Positions 44,088 to 52,982 of a DNA stretch of 64,000 nucleotides are shown here, one piece after another. This DNA is from Gammaproteobacteria bacterium (GTDB lineage: Bacteria; Pseudomonadota; Gammaproteobacteria; Coxiellales; Coxiellaceae), in the NCBI GenBank assembly GCA_030425685.1, contig JAUIAD010000018.1, positions 1-64,000 on the forward strand. The letters are read 5' to 3'. Both the position numbers and the translations under genes were made by a program. Under the pieces are notes generated by a model that was not told the DNA's origin, did no database searches, and worked only from the letters and a program-made list of their open reading frames with translations. Each line of letters starts with the position of its first letter. Position 1 is the first letter of the stretch.

Positions 44088-46112
44088 TTAATCATCGCTC
44101 TCGTCATCATCTTTTTCATCTTTGCTAGAAAACTTCTTAAAACGCGCCTCTATTTTTTCATTCAATTCTTGTGTGTCTAGCTCAGTTAAAAGCGACATGG
44201 CTTCGAAAACATCGTTGATCGCGTAAATGCTAAATAAATCATTTTCGCAAGCCTCAACGACATCTTTGCGTAACATTAATTGTTTAACATTACTATCTGG
44301 TAGTAGTACGCCATTTTCGTAGTTAAGACCACGCACTTTACAGATATCAAAAAAGCCTTCGATTTTTTCATTAATGCTGCCGACAGATTGTGCTTGTCCG
44401 TATTGATCAACCGAGCCAGTGATAGCTAATGATTGTTTAATTGGAACATCTGCAATGGCAGAAAGCAAAGCGCACAGCTCTGCCATGGAGGCGCTATCAC
44501 CATCTATCTGTGCGTAGTTCTGCTCGAACACGATGCTGGCATATAAAGACAAAGAATGATTTTTGGCGTAGTGACCGTGAATAAATCCAGATAATATAAG
44601 AATACCCTTGCTGTGCGAGTCGCCGCCTAAGTCAACCTCACGTTCAATATCAACCAACTCATCATCGCCAGCGCCGGCAACGGCCGTGATACGAGAGGGT
44701 TGGCCAAAGTGTTGTTCGCCAATCTGGATTGCTGAAATCCCATTGATTTGTCCCACTAGTGTTGATTCAGTATCAATTAAGATGAGGTCGCGTTCAATCT
44801 CGCTATAAATTTTATCGCGCAATTGATCGACTCGCCGCATTTTACTATTAATCATCTTGTAGACATCTTTTTCACGTACAATTTTCCGGTTGGCTTGATC
44901 AGCCCAGTAATGTGATTCGCACAGCATATCCATTAGGCTACGTATATGTGGATATAATCGTTCAGCATCGCCTATAAAGCGGGAGTTTTCTTCTATAATG
45001 GCGGCTACAGCACTTTTGTGAAATGGATACAGTTTTTCTTGTCGGGCGAGAGTTGCAATTAAGCGCGCAAATTTAATTTCATTTTCTCTGTCACGAATAA
45101 CTTCATCTTCAAACTCGACGGATATTTTAAAAAATTGGTTAAAGCCATCGTCGTTGTCAAATAAATGGGTATGCAAAGAGCGGCTGCCGATCAAAATAAT
45201 TTTAATATCTAGCGGAATAGGTTCGGGTTCTAAGCTCGGCCCGCTTGATAATCCCATCGATTGCTCAAGTGAGGATAATTTTATTTCATTTATTAATAAA
45301 ATAATTTTAAGTGCATCCCAAGACTGACTGTCACTCACTAGTGTGTTGGCGTCCAATAGTAAATAACCGCCATTGGCGTGATGTAGGGCGCCAGGTTTAA
45401 TCATCATAAAATTTGTTGAAGATTCGTTTTGCTGTGAATTATATTCAATAATACCGATTAGATTTGGATAGATGGGGTTGGGTTCATAGATAACTGGCAG
45501 GGAATTTGATTGGCTATGATCAATAATCAAGTTAACTTGGTAGCGTATAAATAGGCTGTTGTCTTTTTTGCTATCGGGTGAAAAAATATCGAGGTTGTTG
45601 AGAATGTCTTTTTCTAAATGGCTTAAGTAGGATGTTATTTTGTCTTTTCCGCTGTAGGTATTTTTTAGTGATTTGATTTTTTCTTTTATAAAAACAATGC
45701 CGGTATCTTTTATGGAATCTTGGTCTTTAAGCTCAAATAATTTTTCACTCAGTTCATGGATGGATTCTTTGAAAATGATGCCCGTGCCTGCTGGAAATTC
45801 TAAAGCGATAGGCTTGTTGGCATTGGCAAAGTTATGGACGTAGCAGTAATCATAATCAGGGCATTTGTGTAGTGCGGCTTCGTTGAGTATTTTTTTTATG
45901 CGTGTATGTTTGCCAAGCCCATGTGGTCCTAGTGCATAAATATTATACCCGGGTTTCTTGATTGAAAGGCCTAAGTCCAAGGCTTCAATGGCGCGTTCTT
46001 GGTCAATAAAAGTGTCTAAATCATGTAAGTCATTGGTAGTTTCGAAATCAAAATGAGTGGGATTGCAGCAAGATCTTAGCAGGTGTGTGCTGAGAGGTTT
46101 AAATTTCGCCAT
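44088..46112 (-). CDS. Lon-related ATP-dependent protease (AAA_32/LonB-like)
   Basis: A 674-aa protein. The ATP site is ALGPHGLGKHTRIKKIL near residue 60. NGGYLLLDANTLV and IKIILIGSRSLHTHLF cover the Walker B/sensor region, and an inserted coiled segment is near residues 130-180. The C-terminal Lon protease domain has QIDGDSASMAELCALLSAI with the catalytic Ser in DGDSAS, and GSINEKIEGFFDICK with the catalytic Lys. This is the short family related to E. coli YcbZ/LonH, without the Lon substrate-binding N-domain. Likely soluble protein quality control. The final 20 residues are highly acidic (SSKDEKDDDESDD). aagga lies 8 bases before the ATG. Confidence 0.88.
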   Translation of the reverse strand: MAKFKPLSTHLLRSCCNPTHFDFETTNDLHDLDTFIDQERAIEALDLGLSIKKPGYNIYALGPHGLGKHTRIKKILNEAALHKCPDYDYCYVHNFANANKPIALEFPAGTGIIFKESIHELSEKLFELKDQDSIKDTGIVFIKEKIKSLKNTYSGKDKITSYLSHLEKDILNNLDIFSPDSKKDNSLFIRYQVNLIIDHSQSNSLPVIYEPNPIYPNLIGIIEYNSQQNESSTNFMMIKPGALHHANGGYLLLDANTLVSDSQSWDALKIILLINEIKLSSLEQSMGLSSGPSLEPEPIPLDIKIILIGSRSLHTHLFDNDDGFNQFFKISVEFEDEVIRDRENEIKFARLIATLARQEKLYPFHKSAVAAIIEENSRFIGDAERLYPHIRSLMDMLCESHYWADQANRKIVREKDVYKMINSKMRRVDQLRDKIYSEIERDLILIDTESTLVGQINGISAIQIGEQHFGQPSRITAVAGAGDDELVDIEREVDLGGDSHSKGILILSGFIHGHYAKNHSLSLYASIVFEQNYAQIDGDSASMAELCALLSAIADVPIKQSLAITGSVDQYGQAQSVGSINEKIEGFFDICKVRGLNYENGVLLPDSNVKQLMLRKDVVEACENDLFSIYAINDVFEAMSLLTELDTQELNEKIEARFKKFSSKDEKDDDESDD

Positions 46113-46140
46113 ATCCCCGTCCTTGTGAGGCTACTTATAC

Positions 46141-46209
46141 AGGAGTTTCGCACTTTCAGTGCAAACCTCCTTCCTGGTTATATTTCGCCTATGCGAGACT
46201 AGCTCGCAT
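46141..46209 (-). repeat. 69-bp dispersed palindromic repeat, copy 2
   Basis: Reverse complement of 1942-2010 with one mismatch. Internal stems are atgcgag (46191-46197) with ctcgcat (46203-46209), and gcact...agtgc. It is placed 29 bases upstream of the Lon-like gene's start. Confidence 0.8.
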
Positions 46210-46220
46210 GGACGGCGATT

Positions 46221-46290
46221 CAAGGGGAGAATCCCGATTCTCCCCTTGAAAATCCCCATCGGGATTTGTTTTGTTTCGCACAAGTGCGAA
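46221..46290. repeat. Cluster of three perfect stem-loops
   Basis: Stem 1: 13 bp, caaggggagaatc (46221-46233) with its complement at 46236-46248, two-base loop. Stem 2: aatccc (46251-46256) and gggatt (46261-46266). Stem 3: ttcgcac (46275-46281) and gtgcgaa (46284-46290). Together with the adjacent 69-bp repeat this forms a composite palindromic element filling the gap between the Lon-like and EamA genes. A minus-strand ORF through it is spurious. Confidence 0.8.
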
Positions 46291-46358
46291 GCACCTATTA
46301 TATATACTATGCTCTCACAGTCTTGATTTGCTTTGCAATCATTAGGCCTGCTCAATAT

Positions 46359-47258
46359 TTAGCCAAGAATGACTCTTTTCTGCCGACAAGCAATGATAGC
46401 GCCGGTTAATGCAACCAGGCCGCCAATGATCGATAGCCATACAGGAATCTCGCCGAGAATAAAGTAACTCATTACCATAGAAATAATTGGCATAGCATAC
46501 AAATAGGTTGTTGAAGAGCTGGCGGGAATTTTTGATAGGGCATAGCTCCAAGTGGCATAAGCGATGCTGGCAGGAAAAATACCCAAGTAGATAATCCAGA
46601 GGTTTACATGCAGAGTTGAGTGGGGAAAGGCGGCGATTGAGCTGGGGAGAAAGCCAACCATGGTAATGGTTCCACTCCAGATAGCAAAGGATGTAATCTC
46701 AATAGGGTGAAATTTAGTCAGCAAAGGCTTTTGTAAAATAGCGTAAAGACTGCCCAATATCGCTGCAAGAACGGTATAAATTACCCCCATATCGATATGG
46801 CCGACCTTGGGGTGCGGGGCTGCTTGTTGCTCAGCAATAGCGATAAGAATAACGCCGACAAAGCTGACAGCAACGCCAATCCATTTTTTTAGCGTCATCT
46901 TTTCACTAAGGATAAAAATGGCAAGGATGATGGTAAAAATGGGCATGGTGCCAACAATAAAGCTTGCGATGCCTGGGGAAACAGTAATTTCGCCGTAGTT
47001 AAGAAAAACGTTGTAGCAACCGATGCCTAAGAAACCACAAAAGAAGATGCGGATTCCCTCGCGTAGCGTCGGTGTATTTCTTTTGGGCAGTTTAAGGTAA
47101 AAGTATATCATCAGAATAGAAGCCACCAGGTAGCGCAAAAAAGCAACAGATCCGGGTGAGTAGCTTTCAAGGCCTATGCGGATACCGATAAAGGCCGAGG
47201 CCCAAAAAAAAACGGTGGTGCATAAAGCAAGTTTAACTTTGATATCATCTGACTTCAT
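46359..47258 (-). CDS. EamA/DMT-family transporter
   Basis: A 299-aa inner-membrane protein with ten predicted helices in two EamA repeats: FFWASAFIGIRIGLESYSPG opens the first, and YTVLAAILGSLYAILQKPLL opens the second. The closing block SSTTYLYAMPIISMVMSYFI is typical of RhaT/YdcZ-type metabolite exporters. The drug/metabolite superfamily exports amino acids and small metabolites; the substrate is unknown. A palindromic element lies downstream and the divergent DUF3108 gene upstream. Confidence 0.88.
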   Translation of the reverse strand: MKSDDIKVKLALCTTVFFWASAFIGIRIGLESYSPGSVAFLRYLVASILMIYFYLKLPKRNTPTLREGIRIFFCGFLGIGCYNVFLNYGEITVSPGIASFIVGTMPIFTIILAIFILSEKMTLKKWIGVAVSFVGVILIAIAEQQAAPHPKVGHIDMGVIYTVLAAILGSLYAILQKPLLTKFHPIEITSFAIWSGTITMVGFLPSSIAAFPHSTLHVNLWIIYLGIFPASIAYATWSYALSKIPASSSTTYLYAMPIISMVMSYFILGEIPVWLSIIGGLVALTGAIIACRQKRVILG

Positions 47259-47362
47259 AAGATAAATCTAACATAGGCTTGATATCTTTGGGAAGTTCGT
47301 TATTATGTCTTAAGTTGTATATTAGGTTCTTTTTGTATATTTATGATTTATAGGGTGTAGTT

Positions 47363-48004
47363 ATGAGTTTAATCCGTCGAATTTCCATTTCAGCTTCTTT
47401 GTTATTGTTAACAGCTTCGGCAAGTGCGTTTGCTAGTTTTCCGATTAAGTCTTACAAGGCTACTTTTGCGCTAAATCATCATGGTAAGCATGTCGGTGAA
47501 AGTGTAAAAGTATTTAAAACGGATGGTAAACATTATACTTTTTCGGGTGATACTAAAGTTCATGTTTTATTTATTCATAAAGAAATGCGTGAAGCTAGTT
47601 CGGGCGCGGTAAGTAGCCATGGTATTCAACCTAAGCATTATCAAACCAGTCAGGGGTTAAGTATGGCCATTAGTGAATTTCCGGTTGCTAAGGGTTTGCA
47701 GGATAATCTTACGCAGCAGTTAATGATGCGCTTTAATCTGATTAAAACAGGTGTGCCTGGTTCTATGACGGCAGTGACAGCAAAAGGTAAGCAAAAGTTC
47801 AATTTTTCATTAGTTAAAGATAATGTTTCTGTCAATTCGCCGCTAGGTAAGCTTGCTACTACCGAAGTAACTTATACAGATAAGAAAGGTAATACCGTGG
47901 CCGAGTGGTTAGCGAAAAAATATAATTATTTACCAGCAGTTATCTTAATTTCAAAGGGCGGTGATATTTCTGATTCTATTTACCTAACTAAGTTTAGTGG
48001 TTAA
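47363..48004 (+). CDS. Periplasmic DUF3108-like protein
   Basis: A 213-aa exported protein with signal peptide MSLIRRISISASLLLLTASA, cleaved near AFAS. The mature sequence begins FPIKSYKATFALNHHGKHVG, as in DUF3108 envelope proteins (Y-x-a-x-f-x-l-x-x-x-G), and continues with alternating beta strands ending FNFSLVKDN and KYNYLPAVILISK. The biochemical function is undefined in this family; members are beta-rich periplasmic proteins. Single gene with aggg before the ATG. Confidence 0.7.
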   Translation: MSLIRRISISASLLLLTASASAFASFPIKSYKATFALNHHGKHVGESVKVFKTDGKHYTFSGDTKVHVLFIHKEMREASSGAVSSHGIQPKHYQTSQGLSMAISEFPVAKGLQDNLTQQLMMRFNLIKTGVPGSMTAVTAKGKQKFNFSLVKDNVSVNSPLGKLATTEVTYTDKKGNTVAEWLAKKYNYLPAVILISKGGDISDSIYLTKFSG

Positions 48005-48196
48005 TTTTATTGGCTGCGCCGCCGCGAAGAGCGGTGCAGCACCAACTTCAATTAAACCTTTTACGAGCCCTACCGAACCCAACCCTGAAAAAGCCAACGT
48101 TATTTATCACGTTTAATATTTCATTAATATAAAAGTGATTAAATACGTCCATCTTGATTGTCCTATGATATTTATTTTATACGCAAGGAGTTAAGG

Positions 48197-50104
48197 GTGC
48201 GTCTTTCGGATACTTTAATGCAATTAACTGAACTAATTTCTTCAGCAAGAGGGGCGAGGTCGTCATATGATTTGTATTACTTTATTCATGCGTTACCATT
48301 TGGTGTATTAGTTAAGCAAAAAATAATTAAAGAACAATTGTGGTCTATCGCAAACAAGCCTGGGGAGCTGTATGCTAAGGGGCTCAGGTTGCGACTGTAT
48401 ATAGAAGAGTATGTGTCAAGCGGGGAAGGTTTGCATGAGGTTGAAATATCCCTGCAGGAAATTGTAGCGGATTACGAGGAGCAGGCGCGTTGTGGTACGC
48501 AACAAGGGGTATGTTTGGTTACTACAAAGCCTTATCTACGCAACTTGTATCTCTTAAAAAATGAAGCGTTAATTTCTTTGTTTAAAAAGCATCTTGTAAA
48601 GTATAGAGAATTTCCTCCGCGAGCTGCAGTTTTTCTTTCCTCAGATAATATTCCGCAAAGTGTATTGGAGCATGAAAAGCTGATTGAAAGGGATATCAAG
48701 TCAGCTTTAAATAGAATTGGTTCGCAAGAACAACTGATTGATTTGCAGCGAGCATTTAGAAGAAAAAAAAGAAAAAAAGAGGAAAAGGCTAGGATTAGTA
48801 AGGTTTTAGAAGGCCAGATTGCAAACTTGTATTTGGAAATGTTCTCGCGTCAGCATGGTTGTCTACCTCAGCAGCTTTTATCTAATTTAGATAAGCCCTA
48901 TAGGCCAGTTAAGTGTAAGCAAAATATTGCGGAAAGAATCTTACGCATTAGTGCCGCTATTCAGTTTATCAAAACCATTAGGCATACAACCTCGCGCGCA
49001 TCTTTGTTGTCTATACTGGAAGGTTGTTTGTATGGAGCAAGGACGTTAAAAGAATTTGATATAGCTTATAAAAAGGCAGCGCTTTCTTCTTTTGATGTAA
49101 AAAATGGTGATGGTAATGCTATCTGTTTTGGTGCTTTTAAAATTGACCCTAAGGCTAGGCAAGAAGATCCAGTGGATATTGAGTTATCTTTAGAGAAAAT
49201 TCAGCAACGGTCTACAACAGCCTTTTATAAACAGTTGGATTTTTGCTTTAACACCTACGGCAATCCGTTGACTTATGTGCAGTTAGGTGATTTAAAACTT
49301 GGTATTAAACTTGCCGATGGTACAAACCCGAAGTTGATTTTAGTAATAATGAAAGGAGATGTTGAAATAATACAGAAAAGTATTCAATACCCACATTATT
49401 TGCTGATTCACTATAATATTCCTGCGTTACAACAAATTTTGACGCTTAATTTTTTTCGTTTTATTGATGTTTGTGATGACGACGAAGTGGCTGCTTTAAT
49501 TTATAGTGAAATTGATAAGCTAACTGATGATGATTTGGAAGCTTTTTTAAATGAGCTCGGCAGGGTAATGTGTTTAACGATGGAGTTTAATTTTTATGGG
49601 GCATACAAAATAAACTTTGATGATGTAAAGTGTATTTCAACACCAAGTTTTCGTGTTGAATTTGATTCGCTGCTTTTATCCATCAGAAAACGCGACATTA
49701 GTTACTTGCGAAAAGCCCAAGAAAATATACCAGAGTTGTTTTGCAGTCAACGATTTCTTAAGTTTTTAAAAATAAAAATTCTTGCCGCTGATAAGGTCTC
49801 GTTAACTCCCGGCAGTAAATGTCGACGCTTACTTAATCCTGTGTCGCTTAATAAAAAATTTATTTTTCTGTGTCTTGCTTCTTTGGTAATTTTAATGGGT
49901 TCTAAAAGTATGCTTGGGTTAGATGTATCATACGGGGCAATTTTATTGCTAAGTTTTGTTTGTTTGCAGGCAAATTTAGTTTGTGCCAAAGATGTAGCTA
50001 GTAAGGATCGCTCTCTTTTTACTGAAGGTCTGATATCGCTTTTTAGTGGGGTGAGTTCTGGCTCGATGGAAGAGGTTAGTTTATCGGCGCGAGCTTCATT
50101 ATAG
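48197..50104 (+). CDS. Orphan 635-aa protein with C-terminal membrane hairpin
   Basis: The start is a GTG at 48197 with aaggag (48185-48190) six bases upstream; a TTG at 48158 has no such site. The long soluble part contains a basic helix (FRRKKRKKEEKARISK near residue 190) and no recognisable family. Near the C-terminus are two hydrophobic helices (FIFLCLASLVILMGSKSMLG; AILLLSFVCLQANLVC). The tail is Ser-rich (SGVSSGSMEEVSLSARASL). A large soluble domain with a terminal membrane hairpin and Ser/Glu-rich tail is common in type IV effectors of Legionella relatives, but no specific assignment can be made. Confidence 0.65.
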   Translation: MRLSDTLMQLTELISSARGARSSYDLYYFIHALPFGVLVKQKIIKEQLWSIANKPGELYAKGLRLRLYIEEYVSSGEGLHEVEISLQEIVADYEEQARCGTQQGVCLVTTKPYLRNLYLLKNEALISLFKKHLVKYREFPPRAAVFLSSDNIPQSVLEHEKLIERDIKSALNRIGSQEQLIDLQRAFRRKKRKKEEKARISKVLEGQIANLYLEMFSRQHGCLPQQLLSNLDKPYRPVKCKQNIAERILRISAAIQFIKTIRHTTSRASLLSILEGCLYGARTLKEFDIAYKKAALSSFDVKNGDGNAICFGAFKIDPKARQEDPVDIELSLEKIQQRSTTAFYKQLDFCFNTYGNPLTYVQLGDLKLGIKLADGTNPKLILVIMKGDVEIIQKSIQYPHYLLIHYNIPALQQILTLNFFRFIDVCDDDEVAALIYSEIDKLTDDDLEAFLNELGRVMCLTMEFNFYGAYKINFDDVKCISTPSFRVEFDSLLLSIRKRDISYLRKAQENIPELFCSQRFLKFLKIKILAADKVSLTPGSKCRRLLNPVSLNKKFIFLCLASLVILMGSKSMLGLDVSYGAILLLSFVCLQANLVCAKDVASKDRSLFTEGLISLFSGVSSGSMEEVSLSARASL

Positions 50105-50237
50105 AGTTAAATTTATGAGGTTTTTCTGAGCTAAATTTTATCTATTTATATCGCTTAGAGAATTTTTGTCGCTGGTAATGGCGGTTGGTAGTGAAAATTC
50201 ATTCCAAAGACCGCTGGTTTATGTTTTCATAGATTAT

Positions 50238-51509
50238 ATGATGTATGACAAGGTAAGCAAAAACTACACGGCTCGCGCTTGGTTAATTTGGGCGCTTGCT
50301 GCCGGCTTTTTCTTTTCTGAATATTTTGCACGTGTTGCCCCAAGTGTTATGGTGGCTGACTTGATGCGTGCTTTTCATGTTAATGCGCTTAGCTTGGGAA
50401 CCTTGTCTGCTTTCTTTTATTTTTCTTATGTGGCGATGCAGCTACCCGTGGGTACGTTGGTTGATCGTTATGGCGCTCATAAATTGCTCACCATTATGGC
50501 ATTGTTGTGCGGGTTGGCGTCGTTTATTTTTGCCATGGCGCATAGTTTAGCACTTGCTGATTTTGCTCGTTTTTTAATGGGGTTGGCGGCAGCATTTGCC
50601 TTTGTTGGTACTTTAAAGCTGGTGCGTGTTTGGTTTCCTATTAATAGACTTGGTTTTCTTGCTGGGATTACGCAGGGTATTGGTATGTTAGGGGCGGCGG
50701 TTGGTGAAGGGCCGGTTGCAGTTGTAGTTAAACATGTCGGTTGGCGCTTTACGATGGTGCTAATTGGTGCGTTGTTAGTTTTATTGGGAATTTTAATTTA
50801 TATTTTTGTTCGTGATACACCGCCAAACGTCGAGCCTGATCTTTATGCCAGCAAACGCCACTCATTATGGAGTAATGTATTAGATGTGGTGAAGTTAAAG
50901 CAGTGCTGGATTAATAGCATTTTTGTTGGCTTTTTGTATGCGCCAACAGCAGCTTTTGCTGAGTTATGGGGCGCCTCTTATATTCACCGCGTTTATAATA
51001 TTCGCGCTGATATTGCTGCTACGGCTATTAGCGTTATATTTATTGGTTTTGCTATCGGCAGTCCGTTGTTGGGTTTTGTTTCTGATAAGCTGCGACGTCG
51101 CAAGCCAGTGATGTTGTTTTCAGCCATTGCTTCTATGATTTTTTTATCAGCAGCATTGTACCTTCCTAATATTCCAGTGTGGGCGCTGTTTGTGATTTTA
51201 TTTTTGTATGGCATGAGCAATGTCGGTGTTGCAACGTGTTATGCCGTTGCTGGTGAGCTGGTGCACCCGCGATTGGCGGGTACCTCAATGGCGCTGGCCA
51301 ATATGGCTTCTGTTATGGTGGGTAGTTATCTATTTCAACCCTTGATTGGTTGGTTGCTGGATGTCGGCTCTCATCATCGCATGGTGCAAGGCGTTCCTGT
51401 TTATTCCATCCATGACTTTCGTATGGCTATGCTAACCTTGCCTTTTTGCTTTATTGTTAGCATTGTCGCTTGGTTCTTTTTGCGTGAAAGCTTTGTGCGT
51501 GAGCGCTAA
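50238..51509 (+). CDS. MFS transporter
   Basis: A 423-aa twelve-helix major-facilitator carrier. The start is taken as the ATG at 50238 (MMYDKVSKNYTARAWLIWAL), just before helix 1; no strong ribosome binding site marks any candidate, and in-frame starts exist up to 50166. VGTLVDRYGAHKLL is the helix 2-3 signature, FARFLMGLAAAFAFVGTLKL and LGFLAGITQGIGMLGAAVGE follow, and GSPLLGFVSDKLRRRKPV is the second-half loop. It is a paralogue of the carrier at 41752-43029. Substrate unknown. Confidence 0.83.
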   Translation: MMYDKVSKNYTARAWLIWALAAGFFFSEYFARVAPSVMVADLMRAFHVNALSLGTLSAFFYFSYVAMQLPVGTLVDRYGAHKLLTIMALLCGLASFIFAMAHSLALADFARFLMGLAAAFAFVGTLKLVRVWFPINRLGFLAGITQGIGMLGAAVGEGPVAVVVKHVGWRFTMVLIGALLVLLGILIYIFVRDTPPNVEPDLYASKRHSLWSNVLDVVKLKQCWINSIFVGFLYAPTAAFAELWGASYIHRVYNIRADIAATAISVIFIGFAIGSPLLGFVSDKLRRRKPVMLFSAIASMIFLSAALYLPNIPVWALFVILFLYGMSNVGVATCYAVAGELVHPRLAGTSMALANMASVMVGSYLFQPLIGWLLDVGSHHRMVQGVPVYSIHDFRMAMLTLPFCFIVSIVAWFFLRESFVRER

Positions 51510-51602
51510 AATCTCCTATATCTGGTTGTGTTCCATTATTTTTTTACAGTACGGTAAAATGTAATGGTGACGGAAATAAAAATTAGTATCGCAAAGCGAG
51601 CT

Positions 51603-51679
51603 TGGTGCCCCGGGCAGGATTCGAACCTGCGACCTGTCCCTTAGGAGGGGACCGCGCTATCCAGCTGTGCCACCGGGGC
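51603..51679 (-). tRNA. tRNA-Arg (anticodon CCT)
   Basis: A 77-base minus-strand cloverleaf with encoded CCA. The acceptor stem pairs gccccgg with ccggggc. The anticodon stem gtccc/gggac closes the loop ctcctaa, giving anticodon CCT, which reads AGG. The T-arm has ggttcgaatcc. Single gene between the MFS and RND genes. Confidence 0.95.
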
Positions 51680-51842
51680 GGGTAGGGTGGTTGATAGCGT
51701 TTTGGATTTTAGCGTACTCGCACAAAAACTGCTAGTAAACACATTCCTGCGTTAAAAATACACAAGACTGGTGTGCCTGCACTGTAATAACGCTGTGAGT
51801 GTGGTAGTCTTAGTAAAGAGTGTTTTTTGTAGGAGCAACAGG

Positions 51843-52982
51843 ATGTTAAAGCGCTTTTTAATCGTTATCCCCATCCTATTTTTAGTTTTTGGCGGCTTGG
51901 TCGTTTTTAATCTTTATCGTCAAAAAATGATCAAGGAATTTATGGTCACCCATAAACCACCACCCTCAGAGATATCTACCGTTAAAGCAACCGCTGAAAA
52001 TTGGGTGCCCAATATTCCATCTGTTGGTACATTGTCGGCCATTAATGGCGTAACCTTGAGTACAGAGGTCGCTGGTACTGTTGTGCGTATTAATTTTAAA
52101 TCTGGGCAGCTTGTTAAAGCAGGTGACTCATTAATTCAACTGGATGATTCGCTCGATGTGCAAGACTTAAAAAACAGCCAGGCGCAAATGAATTTAGACC
52201 AGCTTGATTTTAATCGTAAGAAAAAGCTTTATTCACAGAAGGCGATATCTACCAGTGAATATGACACGTCACTAGCGGTTTTAAGGCAGTCACAAGCACA
52301 AGTAAATAAAGCGTTGGTCACCATCAGTAAGAAAAATATTCGTGCCCCTTTTTCTGGTAAAATTGGTATTCGACAAGTTAATCTTGGGCAGTATATTCAG
52401 CCGTCTGATGATATTGTGACGCTGCAATCGCTTGACCCTCTATATGTTAATTTCTCGCTACCGGAGCAGAATCTTCCTAAGCTATACTTGGGACAAAAAG
52501 TATCAGTAAAAGTGACAGCTTATCCTAAGCAGTTATTTTATGGCACGGTAACAGCAATTAACTCACAAATTACCAAGACAACACGGAATATCGACGTGCA
52601 GGCGACTATTCCAAATCCAAAATATTTATTATACCCCGGCAGTTTTGCTGATGTTGCCGTTTATCTGCCAGAGCAAAAATCTGTGGTAGCCTTGCCACAA
52701 ACGGCAATTAGCTATTCTTTATATGGCAATATTGTTTATGTTGTTTTGCCCGCTGGTAAAGATAAAGAGGGGAAAGCAACTTATAAAGTTCAGCAGCGCG
52801 TAGTAAAAGTAGGTTCGATGATGGATGATAAAGTGATTGTCGAGTCTGGTGTTAAAGCGGGTGACGAAGTTGTCAGTAGTGGGCAAGTAAAATTAGAAAA
52901 TGATTCGCCGGTTATTATTAATAACAGCTTAAAATTAAAAGTGCCTCCGCAAGAAAGCCTGGAAGGCGGTAAAGGTGTTTAA
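51843..52982 (+). CDS. RND efflux periplasmic adaptor subunit
   Basis: A 379-aa membrane-fusion protein; the ATG at 51843 follows aggag at 51831-51835. The N-terminal helix MLKRFLIVIPILFLVFGGLV anchors it. The lipoyl halves are LSTEVAGTVVRINFKSGQLV and KKNIRAPFSGKIGIRQVNLG, with a coiled-coil hairpin between them (residues about 100-150). A beta-barrel block follows (LYVNFSLPEQNL; VKVTAYPKQLFYGTVTAINS). It bridges the permease to an outer-membrane channel, which is not encoded here. Its stop overlaps the permease start (TAATG). Confidence 0.94.
   Translation: MLKRFLIVIPILFLVFGGLVVFNLYRQKMIKEFMVTHKPPPSEISTVKATAENWVPNIPSVGTLSAINGVTLSTEVAGTVVRINFKSGQLVKAGDSLIQLDDSLDVQDLKNSQAQMNLDQLDFNRKKKLYSQKAISTSEYDTSLAVLRQSQAQVNKALVTISKKNIRAPFSGKIGIRQVNLGQYIQPSDDIVTLQSLDPLYVNFSLPEQNLPKLYLGQKVSVKVTAYPKQLFYGTVTAINSQITKTTRNIDVQATIPNPKYLLYPGSFADVAVYLPEQKSVVALPQTAISYSLYGNIVYVVLPAGKDKEGKATYKVQQRVVKVGSMMDDKVIVESGVKAGDEVVSSGQVKLENDSPVIINNSLKLKVPPQESLEGGKGV

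Noticed and set aside
46131-46355. 74-codon minus-strand ORF upstream of the Lon-like gene
   Set aside because: It runs entirely through the palindromic repeat cluster; its residues derive from the repeat and there is no ribosome binding site.
48010-48045. GC-rich hairpin after the DUF3108 gene as a terminator
   Set aside because: The arms pair only partly (gctgc/gcagc plus a short inner stem) and no T-run follows; left unassigned.
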